64,000 nucleotides of DNA from Chamaea fasciata (lineage: Eukaryota; Chordata; Aves; Passeriformes; Sylviidae): the NCBI GenBank assembly GCA_029207755.1, contig JARCOQ010000205.1, forward strand, positions 62,001-126,000, in the 5' to 3' direction. Made by a program: the position numbers and the translations under genes. This document shows, in pieces, positions 12,034 to 21,745 of this stretch; within the stretch, counting starts at the first letter, position 1, and every line of letters starts with the position of its first letter. The notes below the pieces were generated by a model. That model was not told the origin of the DNA. It was given only the letters and a program-made list of their open reading frames with translations, and searched no databases.

Positions 12034-12105
12034 CTTTGAGCACAGAGCCTCCAGGCACCGCTTATTTCTTCTGAGATTTGATTCAAGAATACCATTTTTC
12101 AGAAC
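12034..12105 (-). other. Candidate 24-codon exon 'VLKNG' (C1)
   Basis: This minus-strand exon is 72 bases, phase 0-0, with acceptor 'atctcatgtcag' and donor AAG|GTTTGA. It encodes VLKNGILESNLRRNKRCLEA... Copies with the same boundaries lie at 19077-19148 and 37259-37330. The sequence is helical and charged. The family is not recognised. Confidence 0.4.
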
Positions 12106-12374
12106 CTGACATGAGATTGGCAACTAAGTTTCATTTTACAACTCTTCCCCTTTTTAAACTGTGTTTCCTCAAAGCTTCCCAATTGGGCTAAGCTTAGAAT
12201 TCACCCCAAGGAAGACCTGAAAAATGCCTTGCCATTTCCTTTCCTCCTCCCCCAAGCCCCATCAGTCTGGCAGAAGGCATTAGTACTGTTTCCAGAGCAG
12301 TTGGCCTCACTTGTACTGTTGGTCTGTAACGGCTGCAACAAAATATGCCCTCCTGGAAGCAGTTCAGCACTTAC

Positions 12375-12481
12375 TGATCACTTCTTTGTTTTGGCACTTC
12401 TCAGCCAGGGCCTGCAGGTCCTCCTGCAGATGCAGGTCTTCGCTGACAAGGCTCCACTTGTGCAGCAGCAGCAGCAGCTCC
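12375..12481 (-). other. Candidate HEAT-like exon with CTG run (C1)
   Basis: The minus-strand exon lies between acceptor 'tctaaaatttcag' and donor CA|GTAAGTG. Its 35 complete codons begin with E and a five-leucine run (CTG repeats), then HKWSLVSEDLHLQEDLQALA and EKCQNKEVI. The amphipathic helical pattern suggests a HEAT- or armadillo-type repeat protein, but I cannot name the family. Paralogous exons are at 19418-19608 (expanded) and 37600-37703 (one codon shorter). Confidence 0.45.
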
Positions 12482-13707
12482 CTGAAATTTTAGAAAACAT
12501 TAGAAAAATACAGGCAAAAATCTCACCTCTGTCCTCCCCTAAGAACATCCCCAGGACATCATCCTAGTTTTTCCCAGCTAGGAGCTGCAAGGAATTCAGG
12601 CAGGGGAAATGACATCAGGGAACAGCTTTGTAAAGTCAAAGGCAGAAAGAGAAGATCCACCAGCAAAGGGCAGGAAAGGGGAAAGGTTTCTGAAAACATT
12701 TCTGCAGTCTAATTAATAATTATTTCTGCTTCCCCAGCGAGAAGAACACAGACTCACAGCCATTCAGGCCTGACAGTCCCCTGCAGCCAGAGCTCAGCAC
12801 ACATCCACAGAAGCAAGTCCAGCATCTGAAAGAAAAAAAAAAAAAAAAACAATCAAACCAGAAGGAAAAGGTGATCTCTTTGGCTTCAAAGTTATTTCAA
12901 GTTCTTAAAGCCCAACGCAGCTGATAGGAGAAACAGAGTCAGGGCTCCTGGCAGACAGAGGGTGTTTTCCCCCCGAGGGGATTGCAGAGGAATTGTCTGG
13001 AACTTGGACTGTCCCTCGGGGTGACACCACTTGCTGTGATTTCTATCATTCCATATGTTTGACTCCCAAAACTTCCCAGCCCAGGGGCTTGAGCTGACAG
13101 GGCAGCACAAAGATTGTTCTCTGTGTGGTGCCCAGATTTGGGGTTCACTGTCACCTTTGCTAGTTTAGATGAATTATACCCACGGCCCCTAATTCCCTGC
13201 TCAGTTCCCGCTGCAATAACCTCACAGTGCCTCACAGAGCACGAACATTCCCACGCAGAGCTGCTGCTTGAATGCCAGACGTGTCAGGAACCAGCAGAGC
13301 TTCCAAGGAAGCTCAGCAGGATGGGGACAGGATAGGTTTCTATTCCATAGATTTGGTTAATTATAACCCTCATCCCCTGGGGGTCACCTGTCAGATTTCC
13401 CTGGAATTCAGCCACCCCCCTGAGCTCGGGCTCCAGGTGATGTTTCAGAGCAGGAGAAGGCACTGGCCGGCCTGTGCTGAGGCAGCCCCTGTGCCCTCGG
13501 GAGGACACAGCTCCCTGCAGCAGCTCAGCTCCTTTCCGAGCCCCAGCAGTGGCCTCTGCAAGTGCCTTTCCCTCAGGCAAGGGATGCCCATCCCTGCCTT
13601 CAGCACACCTCCAGTGGGACCCACCTGCAAAAGCTTTCCATCACTTCTGCACTCCGGCTGGCTCCCTGAAAAACTCCAGACTTCATCCAAACGAAACTCC
13701 ATCCCAC

Positions 13708-13760
13708 TCAAACCTTTGATTCTGAGGCATCTCCGAGGGCCGTTGCTCTGGATTTAATTT
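13708..13760 (-). CDS. Candidate orphan gene, exon 4 (C1)
   Basis: The acceptor 'ctcctccctcacag' opens an exon that takes up phase 1 from the previous exon and reads EIKSRATALGDASESKV to a TGA. The C2 copy at 38928-38980 reads the same with one E-to-K change. This closes the predicted four-exon frame. Confidence 0.35.
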
Positions 13761-13850
13761 CTGTGAGGGAGGAGCGCCTTGGCTTTAATGCTGCCGATGG
13801 GTGATGTTCTCAGGCTGAAAGGGAGGGGATTTGGGGTGGCCAGGACATAC

Positions 13851-14217
13851 CTGGCAACTGTGTGGGAGCTCCGGGAGGTGGGAATTGCTGTCTGAGCCCC
13901 TCTGCAGACAGCCCGAGCCGCCGTTCCCAGGCAATGCCAGCTGTTCCCTGGGGAGCTCTTGGGCTGTGGGTGCCTCTGTCTGGGCTGCAGCATCTCCCCG
14001 TGCCCGGTGGGAGCAGCCCCTGGCCGAGGAGCCGCGGCAGCCCCGGGGCTGTGTCCGTGCCAGCCCCGAGCCCGGCCCCGGGCCCTGCGTTTGGCCGCCG
14101 CTGCCACGGGCGAGGCCCCGCAGGCACAGCTCCTCCCCTGCACATCATCCCAGGGCTGCTGGCCCCGCTGGGGCTGCCGGCCTCCTTCCTCCCTGCGCCT
14201 CCGGGCACCCGGGACAC
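13851..14217 (-). CDS. Candidate orphan gene, exon 3 (C1)
   Basis: The exon is 367 bases, from acceptor 'cggtgtttcctgcag' to donor CCAG|GTATGT. It is open for 122 codons (VSRVPGGAGRKEAGSP... to ...GAPTQLP). It is rich in G, A, P and R and has low-complexity stretches, with no domain I recognise. The C2 copy (39071-39437) is also open. GC-rich DNA often stays open by chance, so the frame alone is weak evidence. The consistent phases across all exons are the stronger point. Confidence 0.35.
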
Positions 14218-14331
14218 CTGCAGGAAACACCGAGGGACATTGCAGGCGGCACGGGGGGGCACCGAGGCCTCCGGCCAGAAAAGCAGCCCCGGCCTCAGCA
14301 GCTGCCATCATTTTGGCCCGGCAACACTCAC

Positions 14332-14433
14332 CTGCAGGAAACGCCCCTGTGCGGGTGGGACCGGCCCTGCCTCTCTCCAGAACTTTGGCCGTGGAAGAAG
14401 GGAAGCCTCAGGACTTGTCCTGCTCCTTTCTGC
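14332..14433 (-). CDS. Candidate orphan gene, exon 2 (C1)
   Basis: The exon is 102 bases, phase 0-0, from acceptor 'tgtctctttccag' to donor CTGCAG|GTGAGTG. It encodes AERSRTSPEASLLPRPKFWR and 14 more residues. An alternative upstream acceptor ('tgtcctttccag') would give a longer exon in another frame. The C2 copy is at 39552-39653. Confidence 0.35.
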
Positions 14434-14617
14434 CTGGAAAGAGACATTGTGTGAGTACTTTTACGGCAGCTGTTGAGTAAATCCTGGAAAGGACAGGAAA
14501 CCAGCGTCACTGGAAGAGCTTTGTGCTTTCAGGAGCTGCCAGCCAGATCTGCCCTCGAGCCATTCCAGGGGCTGGTGTGTGAAGCAGCTTTGGCAGAGAA
14601 GGCGGCACTGCACTTAC

Positions 14618-14794
14618 CTTAGTGGGGCCAAGCGTTGCCATCCTATGGAGGTCCATCCCCATAATGCAGAGATTGGTTCAGCTGCTTGGAGCAGAGTCCG
14701 GGTAATGCCAAGGTGCTGAGTTCGATTCTCAAATGGTCCGTCCGCTTGAGAGTCAGATTTTAGGATCCCTCTCAGCCTCAGTATATCCTGTGAC
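14618..14794 (-). CDS. Candidate orphan gene, exon 1 with start (C1)
   Basis: The exon runs from acceptor 'cctcttatttccag' to a perfect donor AAG|GTAAGTG. An ATG at 14662-14660 starts MGMDLHRMATLGPTK, ending in phase 0 at the donor. The 5' part would be untranslated and contains the tRNA-like element in antisense. The CpG modules at 14880-15600 lie upstream on this strand and would be the promoter. Joined to exons 2-4, the frame is about 188 codons. This is an inferred gene model, and a spliced non-coding RNA is equally possible. Confidence 0.35.
14667..14739 (+). tRNA. tRNA-like element, probable tRNA-Ile pseudogene (C1)
   Basis: The element reads through a D-arm-like 'gttcagctgcttggagc', the segment 'gtaatgccaagg' and a T-arm with 'gagttcgattctc'. 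This order closely follows eukaryotic tRNA-Ile. The acceptor stem does not pair and the anticodon arm is degraded, so it is a pseudogene or a tRNA-derived retroposon head. No CR1-type tail was seen downstream. An identical copy is in C2. Confidence 0.55.
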
Positions 14795-14879
14795 CTGGAA
14801 ATAAGAGGAAAATTCTCGGCTGAGTTTTAATAAAACAGCTTTTGCCATTGCAGGGTGTGAGCTGCACTCGGCGATTTTC

Positions 14880-15640
14880 GGCCGCGATGAGCCCCACGAG
14901 CCTTCCGCCCTTCCTTGCCGCCATCTTGGTTGCGTCTGAGGCCACTTCCGGTCCCGCCGGCATCTTTTTTGCGGCACTGCTAAGGCCCCCGGCAGGTGTT
15001 TACACAGACGCCTGACTAAATCCACGAATCCGAACCCGGAGGCGGCGCGGCTGAGCACACGGCCGGTGTCCGCACACCTGGAGACGCCGCGGAAAATTGC
15101 GCCCGGGCGGCGCCGTAGTCGAGGTTTTTGTGCACGCATCTGGCTAAACGCCTATAGGGGCCTCATTTTTTCCCGCCCTTTTGGCCGCCCTCTTTGGAAG
15201 GTCAACCCCCCCTCGCGCCTCGGCGCCATTTTGTGAGGGGCGACGCGTGACTTCCGCTTTTGCTTGCCGCCATCTTGGTTGTGGCTGAGGCCACTTCCGT
15301 CCCGGCCGCCATGTTCTTTGTGTCTCGGCATGGGCCCCCGGCAGGTGTTTACACAGACGCCTGACTAAATCCACGAATCCGAACGCAAACGCGGCGCGAC
15401 TGAGCACACGGCCCGTGTCGGCACACCTGGAAACGCCGCGGAAAATTGCGCTCGGGCGGCGCCGTAGTCGGGGTTTTGTGCAGGCATTTGACTAAACTCC
15501 TACAGGGTCCTTATTTTTTCCCGCCCTTTTGGCCGCCCTTTTTAGAAGGTCAGGCGCCTCGCGTCTCGCCGCCATCTTGGTAGTGGAACCCACTAAAATG
15601 CCCCCTCGGCTGCTCGGACAAGCGCCTTACTCAATGGACT
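14880..15640. promoter_or_regulatory. Three tandem CpG modules with YY1- and ETS-like sites (C1)
   Basis: Each module carries GCCGCCATCTTGG, the YY1 core, at 14917-14929, 15266-15278 and 15568-15580 (spacing 349 and 302). The first two also carry an ETS-like CCACTTCCG (14942-14951 and 15291-15299). Each continues with a shared segment ('cgccgcggaaaattgcg', 'gtgtttacacagacgcctga') and an E2F-like 'tttcccgccc'. TATA-less YY1/ETS promoters are typical of housekeeping genes. These could drive the minus-strand candidate gene. Confidence 0.6.
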
Positions 15641-15879
15641 GCCGCCCGCGGCGCCGCTGCGCCCCCATCCCGTGTCTGCACACCCGCAAATGCCGCGGAA
15701 AATCGCGCTCGGACGGCTCCGGGGTCCGGGTGGCGCGCGCAGGCAGTCGGCTGCCACGCGCCTGGGCTCCTTGCCTTTTTCCCTCCCTTTCGGCTCCGAG
15801 CTGCGGGCGGCCGGGCGGCAGCGCCGCCCCCGAGCTCACAATGCGGGGCTGCCACGCGCGTCGGGGACGGGCGGGGGGG

Positions 15880-16150
15880 GACAGCTGCACTACCGCTCCT
15901 TGCCCACAGGGTGGCAGCACTGCCGCACGGCTCCGACGGGAGTGGCACGGGGGACAGCTGCACTACCGCTCTTTGCCCACGCGGTGGCAGCATTGCCGCA
16001 CAGATCAGGCGGGACGGGCGGGAGCGACAGCTGCACTACCGCTGTTTGTCCACACGGTGGCAGCATTGCCGCACAGATCAGGCGGGCCGGGCGGGGGGAA
16101 GCTGCACTACCGCTCTTTGCCCACAGGGTGGCAGCATTGCCGCACGGCTC
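15880..16150. repeat. D1: four ~72-bp units with CTCF-like core
   Basis: Four copies of a unit starting 'cagctgcactaccgct' each include a CCCAC-N-N-GGTGGCAG core at about 15904, 15976, 16049 and 16120. The core matches 12 of 14 positions of the CTCF consensus CCASYAGRKGGCRS. The array ends directly at the C/A-rich minisatellite M1. Confidence 0.7.
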
Positions 16151-17236
16151 CCCATAAATCCCGCCAAAATCCCCCCAAAAATCCTCCAAAAAATCCCCCA
16201 AATAGCCTCCAAAAATCCTCCTAAAAATCCCCAAAAACTTCCCCAAACCTTCCTCCCAAAAATCCACCCCAAAATCCAGGAAATCCCCACAAAAATCTCC
16301 TCAAAAATCCTCCCAAATATTCTTGCAAAATTCCGCAAATATCCACAAAAAATCCTCTCAAAAATCCCCAAAAATCGCCCCAAAAATGCTCCCAAAAATT
16401 CCCCCAAAATCTAAAAAAAAAACCCTCTAAAAATCCCCGAAAATATCCTCCCAAAAATCCCCTAAAAATCCCAAAAAAATCCCCCCCAAAATTCCCCAAA
16501 CATGCTGCAAAATATCCTCCAAAAATAAAAAAAAATCCTCCCCCATATTCCCCCTAAATCCCCCAAGAATCCCCCCAAAATCCTCCCCAAAACTCCAGGG
16601 AAAGATCCCCGAAAAACACCTCCCCGGAATCCACAAAAATATCCCCAAACTCGCCCCAAAAATCCAATCAAAACCCCCCAAAAATCCTCCCCAAAAAATT
16701 CCTAAAAATCCCCCTAAATATCTCCCCTAAAATTTCCCCAAAATTCCCCCCCAAAACACCTCCAAAAATCACCCCCAAAAATCCCCCAAAAATCCTCCAA
16801 AAAATCCCGCCAGGTTCCCCCAAAAATCTTCCCAAAAACCTCCAAAAATTACACCAAAAATGCCCCCAAAATTCCCCCAAAAATCCTGCCAAAACTCCCC
16901 CAAAAATCCCCCCAAAATATCCTCCTAAAGATCCACCCCAAAATCCAGGAAATCCCCACAAAAATCCCCCAAAAAATCCTCCCAAAAATTCCTGCAAAAT
17001 TCCCCAAATATCCACAAAAAATCATCCCCAAAAATCGCCCCAAAAATCCTGTCAAAAATCCCCCCAAAATCCCCCCAAAAATCCCGCAAAATCCCCCCAA
17101 CATCTCCCTGAAAAATCCTCCAAAAATCCACAAATATACCTCCACAATCCCACAAACTCCCCCCAAAAATCCCACCAAAATCCCCCCAAAAAATCCCCAA
17201 AGAAATTCCCCTATAATCCAGAAAAATGCCCCCAAA
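16151..17236. repeat. C/A-rich minisatellite M1
   Basis: Units of about 11-12 bases of the type 'ccccaaaaatcc' are repeated with many variants. The plus strand is almost free of G, so the minus strand has regularly spaced G4 runs separated by T-rich loops. The last ~390 bases are nearly identical to the end of M3 (35043-35433). Open frames here (K/P/I/S-rich on plus, G/F/W-rich on minus) are composition artefacts. Confidence 0.95.
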
Positions 17237-18216
17237 TCCTGTCGTTTTCTTCAATCCGTGTTTATTTGGTCACATTTGAACTGATGGTTCAAACCAGACG
17301 AATTCCTTCCCCTAACACATCACAAACACAAGTCATTAGAATTCAAGGAGCCTGGTTTTCTAAGGGGTCCAATTTCCATCTCCATTCCAATCCCATTGGC
17401 GTATTTTCTCTTTCTCCCTGTCTGCTGTATGTCTGCTGGGGAGGACGGGGGGTCGTGGGGGCTTTATTTGGTGGGGTTTTTCTGTTCGCTTCCCCTAAGC
17501 CCAACCCAAAATTCAACAAAAGCAGCTCTGCCCTCGGCAAGGCAGGAAAGAACCAGCCCCCTGTGTCCAAGGAACAGCAATCAGGCCGGCATTCAGCTTT
17601 TAATGGCATTCATGGAACTGAAAACGCAGCGAATTGAACTTGACAAAGAGATGAATCCAGGCAATTAAACAAACACTTGGCAAGTTTTCCTGGGAATTCC
17701 CAAAACTCTGTGGACACGGTGCTGAACAATTCCTCATTTACTAACGTGAATTGGGTCCCTTTCCTTGGAAATGTGCCCCACCACGTCCAAAACTTCCAGT
17801 TCGGATGGAAAATTGGCACTGGCTAGAAACGTTCCCTTCCTAAAATCAGAGAGAGGAAAACCATCAAATAAAAGGAAGGAATAACACCTACATCCCAGCT
17901 TGCCTGAGAGACAAGCTCAGCAATTTCTAACGTGGAAAACTTTCCCGACAGCCAGGAAACCGGTGGGGTTCGTGGAACGACGATTTCAAATCTGCTGCCT
18001 CTGCTCTGATTTTCAAGGGAAGGGAGAATTAAAAAGGTCAAGCTACTCCTATCCTATAGGAATAGACCGAATAATCCCTCTATTTTGTGGGAGTAACAAT
18101 GCAAAGAAACTCCAGTCATACTTGGATTTGACACCTGAAACTCTCAGCAGAGTTGGCAAGTTTCAGTGGAACAAAAGAGCCACAATTCCTGTAATAACCA
18201 AAATTCACCTTGGCAA

Positions 18217-18274
18217 AAAGAGGAGGAGGAGGAGGAGGAGAAGGAGGAGGAGGAGGAGGAGGAGGAGGAGGAGA
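18217..18274. repeat. (GGA)n microsatellite (B1)
   Basis: This is a purine-only GGA/GAG run with one GAA interruption. The B2 copy (36413-36455) is shorter and interrupted by GAC. Confidence 0.95.
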
Positions 18275-18362
18275 CCAGGAACACACTCTGGCTGAAAGCA
18301 AGGATTTCTTGGAAAAGGCAGGAAATCAAAGGGACAGTCTGTGTCCAGTTATGGCCAGGTAA

Positions 18363-18461
18363 TTACCCAGGAGTCAGAGAGAAAAGTGGGAACCTTGGAC
18401 TGGGATAAGGCCTTCCAGTGGCTTCATTTCCTACTGGCTCTCTCCTCTTTTTGCCAACTAC
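18363..18461 (-). other. Candidate terminal coding exon, 33 codons (B1)
   Basis: The acceptor 'tttttcctcttgcag' opens VVGKKRREPVGNEATGRPYP followed by SPRFPLFSLTPG and a TAA. The B2 copy is at 36545-36643. The A1/A2 relatives lack two bases and stop after 12 codons. The product is not recognised. Confidence 0.4.
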
Positions 18462-19076
18462 CTGCAAGAGGAAAAACAACAGGAGTCAAGTTTCAAACAC
18501 GGACAGGATGTGCTGGCTTCAGGCAGACTGCAGTGCACCTCGCAGAAATCACTGAAAGGCATGAAAGGAACAAAGGGAAATTAAAGAAGAGCTGCCACCT
18601 CCAAGGGCTTCCCAAGGCAGGCTCAAAACCCTTACCAACGATTGGCTTTAATAAAGCAACTCACACAAAGTCACCAACACCACACGGACACAGCACCATT
18701 CTTTTGGAGTGGAGTTCTAGAGAAATACGGAAGAATGGAAAAGCCTTCCTAAACCTGGAAACTCCTTGAAGAGATAGACAGGGCACAGCTGCTGACAGAG
18801 CCTTGGGATTCAGGGGGGAAAACCCCAAGTTTTCAGTCTTTAGCATCTTCCACTCTGCCATCGTTGACAGCAAACACGGCTTCAGCCTCAGGGAGACGCG
18901 GAGAACTCCGAGATTTTGCAGATCCTGCTCTCACCTCTCGCCCGGTATTTTTCCTTTCTTCCAAAACGATGACAACAAGAAAAGTCAACTATTGCAGTTT
19001 TGCTTGCTTGATGTATTTTTTGGTTTTACTTACACATGACTTTCAGATCCCCATCCACACTCAGAATCATTCAAAC

Positions 19077-19148
19077 CTTTGAGCACAGAGCCTCCAGGCA
19101 CCGCTTATTTCTTCTGAGATTTGATTCAAGAAGACCATTTTTCAGAAC
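19077..19148 (-). other. Candidate 24-codon exon 'VLKNG' (B1)
   Basis: The boundaries and frame are the same as the copy at 12034-12105 (VLKNGLLESNLRRNKRCLEA...). It lies next to the poly-leucine exon. Confidence 0.4.
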
Positions 19149-19417
19149 CTGACATGAGATTGGCAACTAAGTTTCATTTTACAACTCTTCCCCTTTTTAA
19201 ACTGTGTTTCCTCAAAGCTTCCCAATTGTGCTAAGCTTAGAATTCACCACAAGGAAGACCTGAAAAATGCCTTGCCATTTCCTTTCCTCCTCCCTCAAGC
19301 TCCATCAGTCTGGCAGAAGGCATTAGTACTGTTTCCAGAGCAGTTGGCCTCACTTGTACTGTTGGTCTGTAACGGCTGCAACAAAATATGCCCTCCTGGA
19401 AGCAGTTCAGCACTTAC

Positions 19418-19608
19418 TGATCACTTCTTTGTTTTGGCACTTCTCAGCCAGGGCCTGCGGGGCCTCCTGCAGATGCAGGTCTTCGCTGACAAGGCTCCAC
19501 TTGTGCAGCAGGAGAAGCAGGAGCAGCAGGAGCAGCAGCAGGAGCAGCAGGAGCAGAAGGAGAAGCAGGAGCAGCAGGACCAGCAGGAGCAGCAGGAGCA
19601 GCAGCTCC
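19418..19608 (-). other. HEAT-like exon with expanded poly-leucine tract (B1)
   Basis: This is the paralogue of 12375-12481 with the same donor (CA|GTAAGTG). Its CTG/CTC repeat is expanded by 84 bases, exactly 28 codons. It encodes E, then 33 hydrophobic residues (32 Leu and one Val), then HKWSLVSEDLHLQEAPQALA... The frame is kept. A run of this length could act as a membrane or signal segment if translated. The acceptor here ('gtcctctccagcag') differs from the C copies, because B1 homology ends in this repeat. Confidence 0.5.
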
Positions 19609-19634
19609 CTGCTGGAGAGGACGCTGTCATTCAC

Positions 19635-19733
19635 CTCATCCCCCTAAAAGCCTCAGCAGCAACAGCACGGTGTTTCTGCACAGAGCTGAGGGGGCCAAAG
19701 AACTCGATCAGCCTGGCCAGATCTACATTAGTC
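19635..19733 (-). other. Candidate upstream exon, helical (B1 side)
   Basis: The minus-strand acceptor 'tttcctcttggcag' opens 32 codons (TNVDLARLIEFFGPLSSVQK HRAVAAEAFRGM) to a donor-like GAG|GTGAAT. The amphipathic helix pattern resembles HEAT repeats. Only 26 bases separate this donor from the acceptor of the next exon, which is too short for an intron, so a deletion or rearrangement probably joined them. Confidence 0.4.
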
Positions 19734-19739
19734 CTGCCA

Positions 19740-20100
19740 AGAGGAAAAACAAGTGCCACGTGTTTTCCTGCGTGCTAATTAATGAGTACAGTTTCTAAGC
19801 CTTACTGTGGCAAGGGCCAGAAATGAAGGACCTAGGACTTGACAGCAGCTGTGCATCACACTTTACTTTCTTTCCCCATGTCTTCAAACACCTAAATCCT
19901 CCTGTCAGAGAAATCTTGTCCAAATTCACTACTCGACACGCAAACTGAAGGCGAAAAAAGCCATTCATCAACCAGAGACAAAGAAATCCTCCTGGCCTTA
20001 ATAAAGGTCAAACTGGACAGAGGATGAAATGCAAACTGACCAAAACAAAAAACAAAACAAAGACTTACCCAATATGTTTGATGAAGGGGGCCAAAACATA
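19740..20100. other. Single-copy stretch without clear gene
   Basis: AT-moderate sequence with A-rich 'caaaacaaaaaacaaaac' near 20040. No exon was supported. Confidence 0.5.
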
Positions 20101-20111
20101 CAGAAACTCAT

Positions 20112-20249
20112 TTACAAGCTGAATAGGAAGGAGGGATTGATTCTTGTTTTGTCTCTTCTCCTGGGATTGATTCTTGTTTTGTCTCTTTTCTTAGCCACAG
20201 AGTACGGAGTAAGGAAGTCATCTGACTGATCCCCTTGCTTTTCAGAAAC
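20112..20249 (-). other. Candidate terminal exon with internal duplication
   Basis: The acceptor 'ttttgtttctcag' opens 45 codons ending in TAA: VSEKQGDQSDDFLTPYSVAK, then two copies of RDKTRINP separated by RR. The duplicated motif comes from a direct repeat in the DNA ('attcttgttttgtctctt' twice). The exon lies downstream of the URB1-like exons on the same strand and may be its 3' end, but I do not recognise this tail. Confidence 0.4.
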
Positions 20250-20468
20250 CTGAGAAACAAAACAAAACAAAACGAAATTAACAAGCCCAACGAAACCAAC
20301 CAACCAACAAGAAAACAAAACAGAGAACCACTTTGGGAAGGCAGATCCTCGCCAGCAGCTGGTCCATCACCTAGACAGGGGACCCTATTCCAGGGCACTT
20401 TTGGGGCACCTGCCTGAGCCTGTCAGGGCGCTCTGCGCAGAAGAGATTTCTGCCGGATGCAAACGTAC

Positions 20469-20689
20469 CTGAGGGAGAGGCAAGGGGGGAGGAATGTTCT
20501 AGACAGCTCAAAGCCATTGCTGTGCCACTTCCCGTGCGGCAGGTCCCGTGACAGGACGGGATCTGAGGCTGTTTGAAACTCAAAAGGTAGAGACACCGAT
20601 TCCAGGTGCCAGTTGGCTTTCTCAGTTTTTCCAGCAAGCGTTTTCCAAATCATGAAGCCCCCCCAGCATCATCCCCCTCCTACCACAAC
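20469..20689 (-). other. Candidate exon downstream of URB1-like exons
   Basis: The segment runs from acceptor 'gagatgctttcag' to donor CTCAG|GTACGT. One frame is open from an ATG at 20653 for 62 codons (MIWKTLAGKTEKANWHLESV...). That frame is not the phase expected from the exon at 20876-20985. It could be non-coding or decayed. Confidence 0.3.
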
Positions 20690-20875
20690 CTGAAAGCATC
20701 TCGATTCTGTTTTCGAAACCCCAAGGGACACCTCAGAGTTCAGCGAGTTCTGCCCGTCCGGCCCTCGGTGCCCCCCGCCTCCCTGCCTGTCACCCTTGTT
20801 TTCATACTCACTCACACAGTTATTCTACCGTGGGCAGCAAAATTGTTCCCGTTTCTCCTGTACTTCTCTGCTCAC

Positions 20876-20985
20876 CTTTGCTCTCAGCTGTGCGGGACCC
20901 ACGGGAGGAGGCCGTGATCCCGGATCAGCTCACAGGCAGCTTTGCTGGCACGGGCAGCGCTTTGGAATATCTCCAGAATACCGCT
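20876..20985 (-). pseudogene. URB1: URB1-like exon d, with in-frame stop
   Basis: The exon lies between acceptor 'ctattttctgtttcag' and donor AAG|GTGAGC. It reads SGILEIFQSAARASKAACEL then IRDHGLLPWVPHS and a TGA, with eight more exonic bases. It follows in phase from exon c. The text fits the C-terminal helical domain of URB1/Npa1 (nucleolar pre-ribosomal-associated protein 1), where a 'LIRDHGLL.W' stretch follows an 'ILE' helix. The stop shows this copy cannot make the full C-terminus. The family call is from recognition, not alignment. Confidence 0.65.
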
Positions 20986-21596
20986 CTGAAACAGAAAATA
21001 GGACCTGTTCTTCTACGGTCAAGATCGAACGATCTAACTCAGAATTAGCAATCGGACCGGCATCTGATCAGCTTCAAGGTGACACGAACACCAGCTGCTC
21101 TCAGCGACTCCAGGGAAGGAAAGACGCTCTCCGTTCAAAGCTACTCTCACGAGGAGTCTTCAGGCAGTGAGAGGATTTTGTCCTTTTGTCCAAGGTTTCG
21201 ATACCCGAACCGCTCAGGGCAGACGCTGCCAAAGCCGAGAGCTCCCGGCACGTGAGCTTCCCTCCCGCTGAAGCGCAGTTCAGGTAACAAACGTGCTGCC
21301 TGTGGATGGAGACCCCCAAAAGAGAAAAGGCCCTGACAGCAGGCACAAAGGCACGGTGCCCACGTGAGGCTCCGTGATGGCAGCAACCTCTTCCAGTTTC
21401 AGGGGACAAGGCTGCGACCGGTTTGGACACAAGCAATTATCTCCCCCTCCACACGGACACAAAATCAACAAGGAACAGGTTTTCAAGAAGGCAAAGGCAG
21501 AGTCAGCTGCTCCTTTTTGCTTTGGCCTTGAGATCTCAAAGCCATGCAGACTTCTGTACTTTGGGGTTTTTTGGTGCTTTCTTTCCAAATTCTTAC

Positions 21597-21745
21597 CTGG
21601 GAGCGAGCACTCATCACACAAGAGACTGTTGAAAAGGAGAGAATGACCTCAAAAATCCTCTGGCAGTCATAAAGCCCACAGCAACGTTTGCCACGAAGCC
21701 CTTCCCCAGGACATCTGAGGATCCACTCGCAGGCTCTGCTTTGTA
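21597..21745 (-). pseudogene. URB1: URB1-like exon c
   Basis: The exon has 149 bases, with acceptor 'tttctgtggcttccag' and donor CCCAG|GTAAGA. The main frame reads CEWILRCPGEGLRGKRCCGL then YDCQRIFEVILSFSTVSC and ends MSARSQ in phase 0. The first few codons make sense only in a different frame (YKAE), which is also the phase delivered by exon b. A small indel near 21730 therefore broke it. The order and spacing match the URB1 C-terminal domain. Confidence 0.65.

Larger units (their letters stand above)
12027..16150. repeat. Segmental duplication block C, copy C1
   Basis: The block matches 37252-41515. From about 12900 to 15600 the offset to C2 is constant (25220 bases) with scattered single-base changes, so the duplication is recent. 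Its left edge coincides with the 3' end of the candidate exon at 12034-12105. Its first ~470 bases also match B1 (19073-19510). It contains the four-exon candidate gene, the tRNA-like element, three CpG modules and a CTCF-like array. Confidence 0.92.
17228..19510. repeat. Segmental duplication block B, copy B1
   Basis: The block matches 35425-37690 almost base for base and begins at the same junction with a C/A array ('aaatcctgtcgttttcttca'). Its left half is an older relative of the left end of block A. Its right ~440 bases are shared with the start of C1. Minus-strand AATAAA-type signals near 17258-17265 could mark a 3' end. Confidence 0.9.

Noticed and set aside
12834..12850. Poly-A tail of a retroposed gene
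   Set aside because: The A-run is present in both C copies, but there is no upstream processed coding sequence and no flanking duplication.
15880..16150. CRISPR-like array from regular ~72-bp spacing
   Set aside because: Units are tandem copies with no unique spacers, and the DNA is eukaryotic.
16151..17236. True telomeric repeat
   Set aside because: The unit is not the vertebrate TTAGGG repeat, and no TTAGGG run was seen anywhere in the window.
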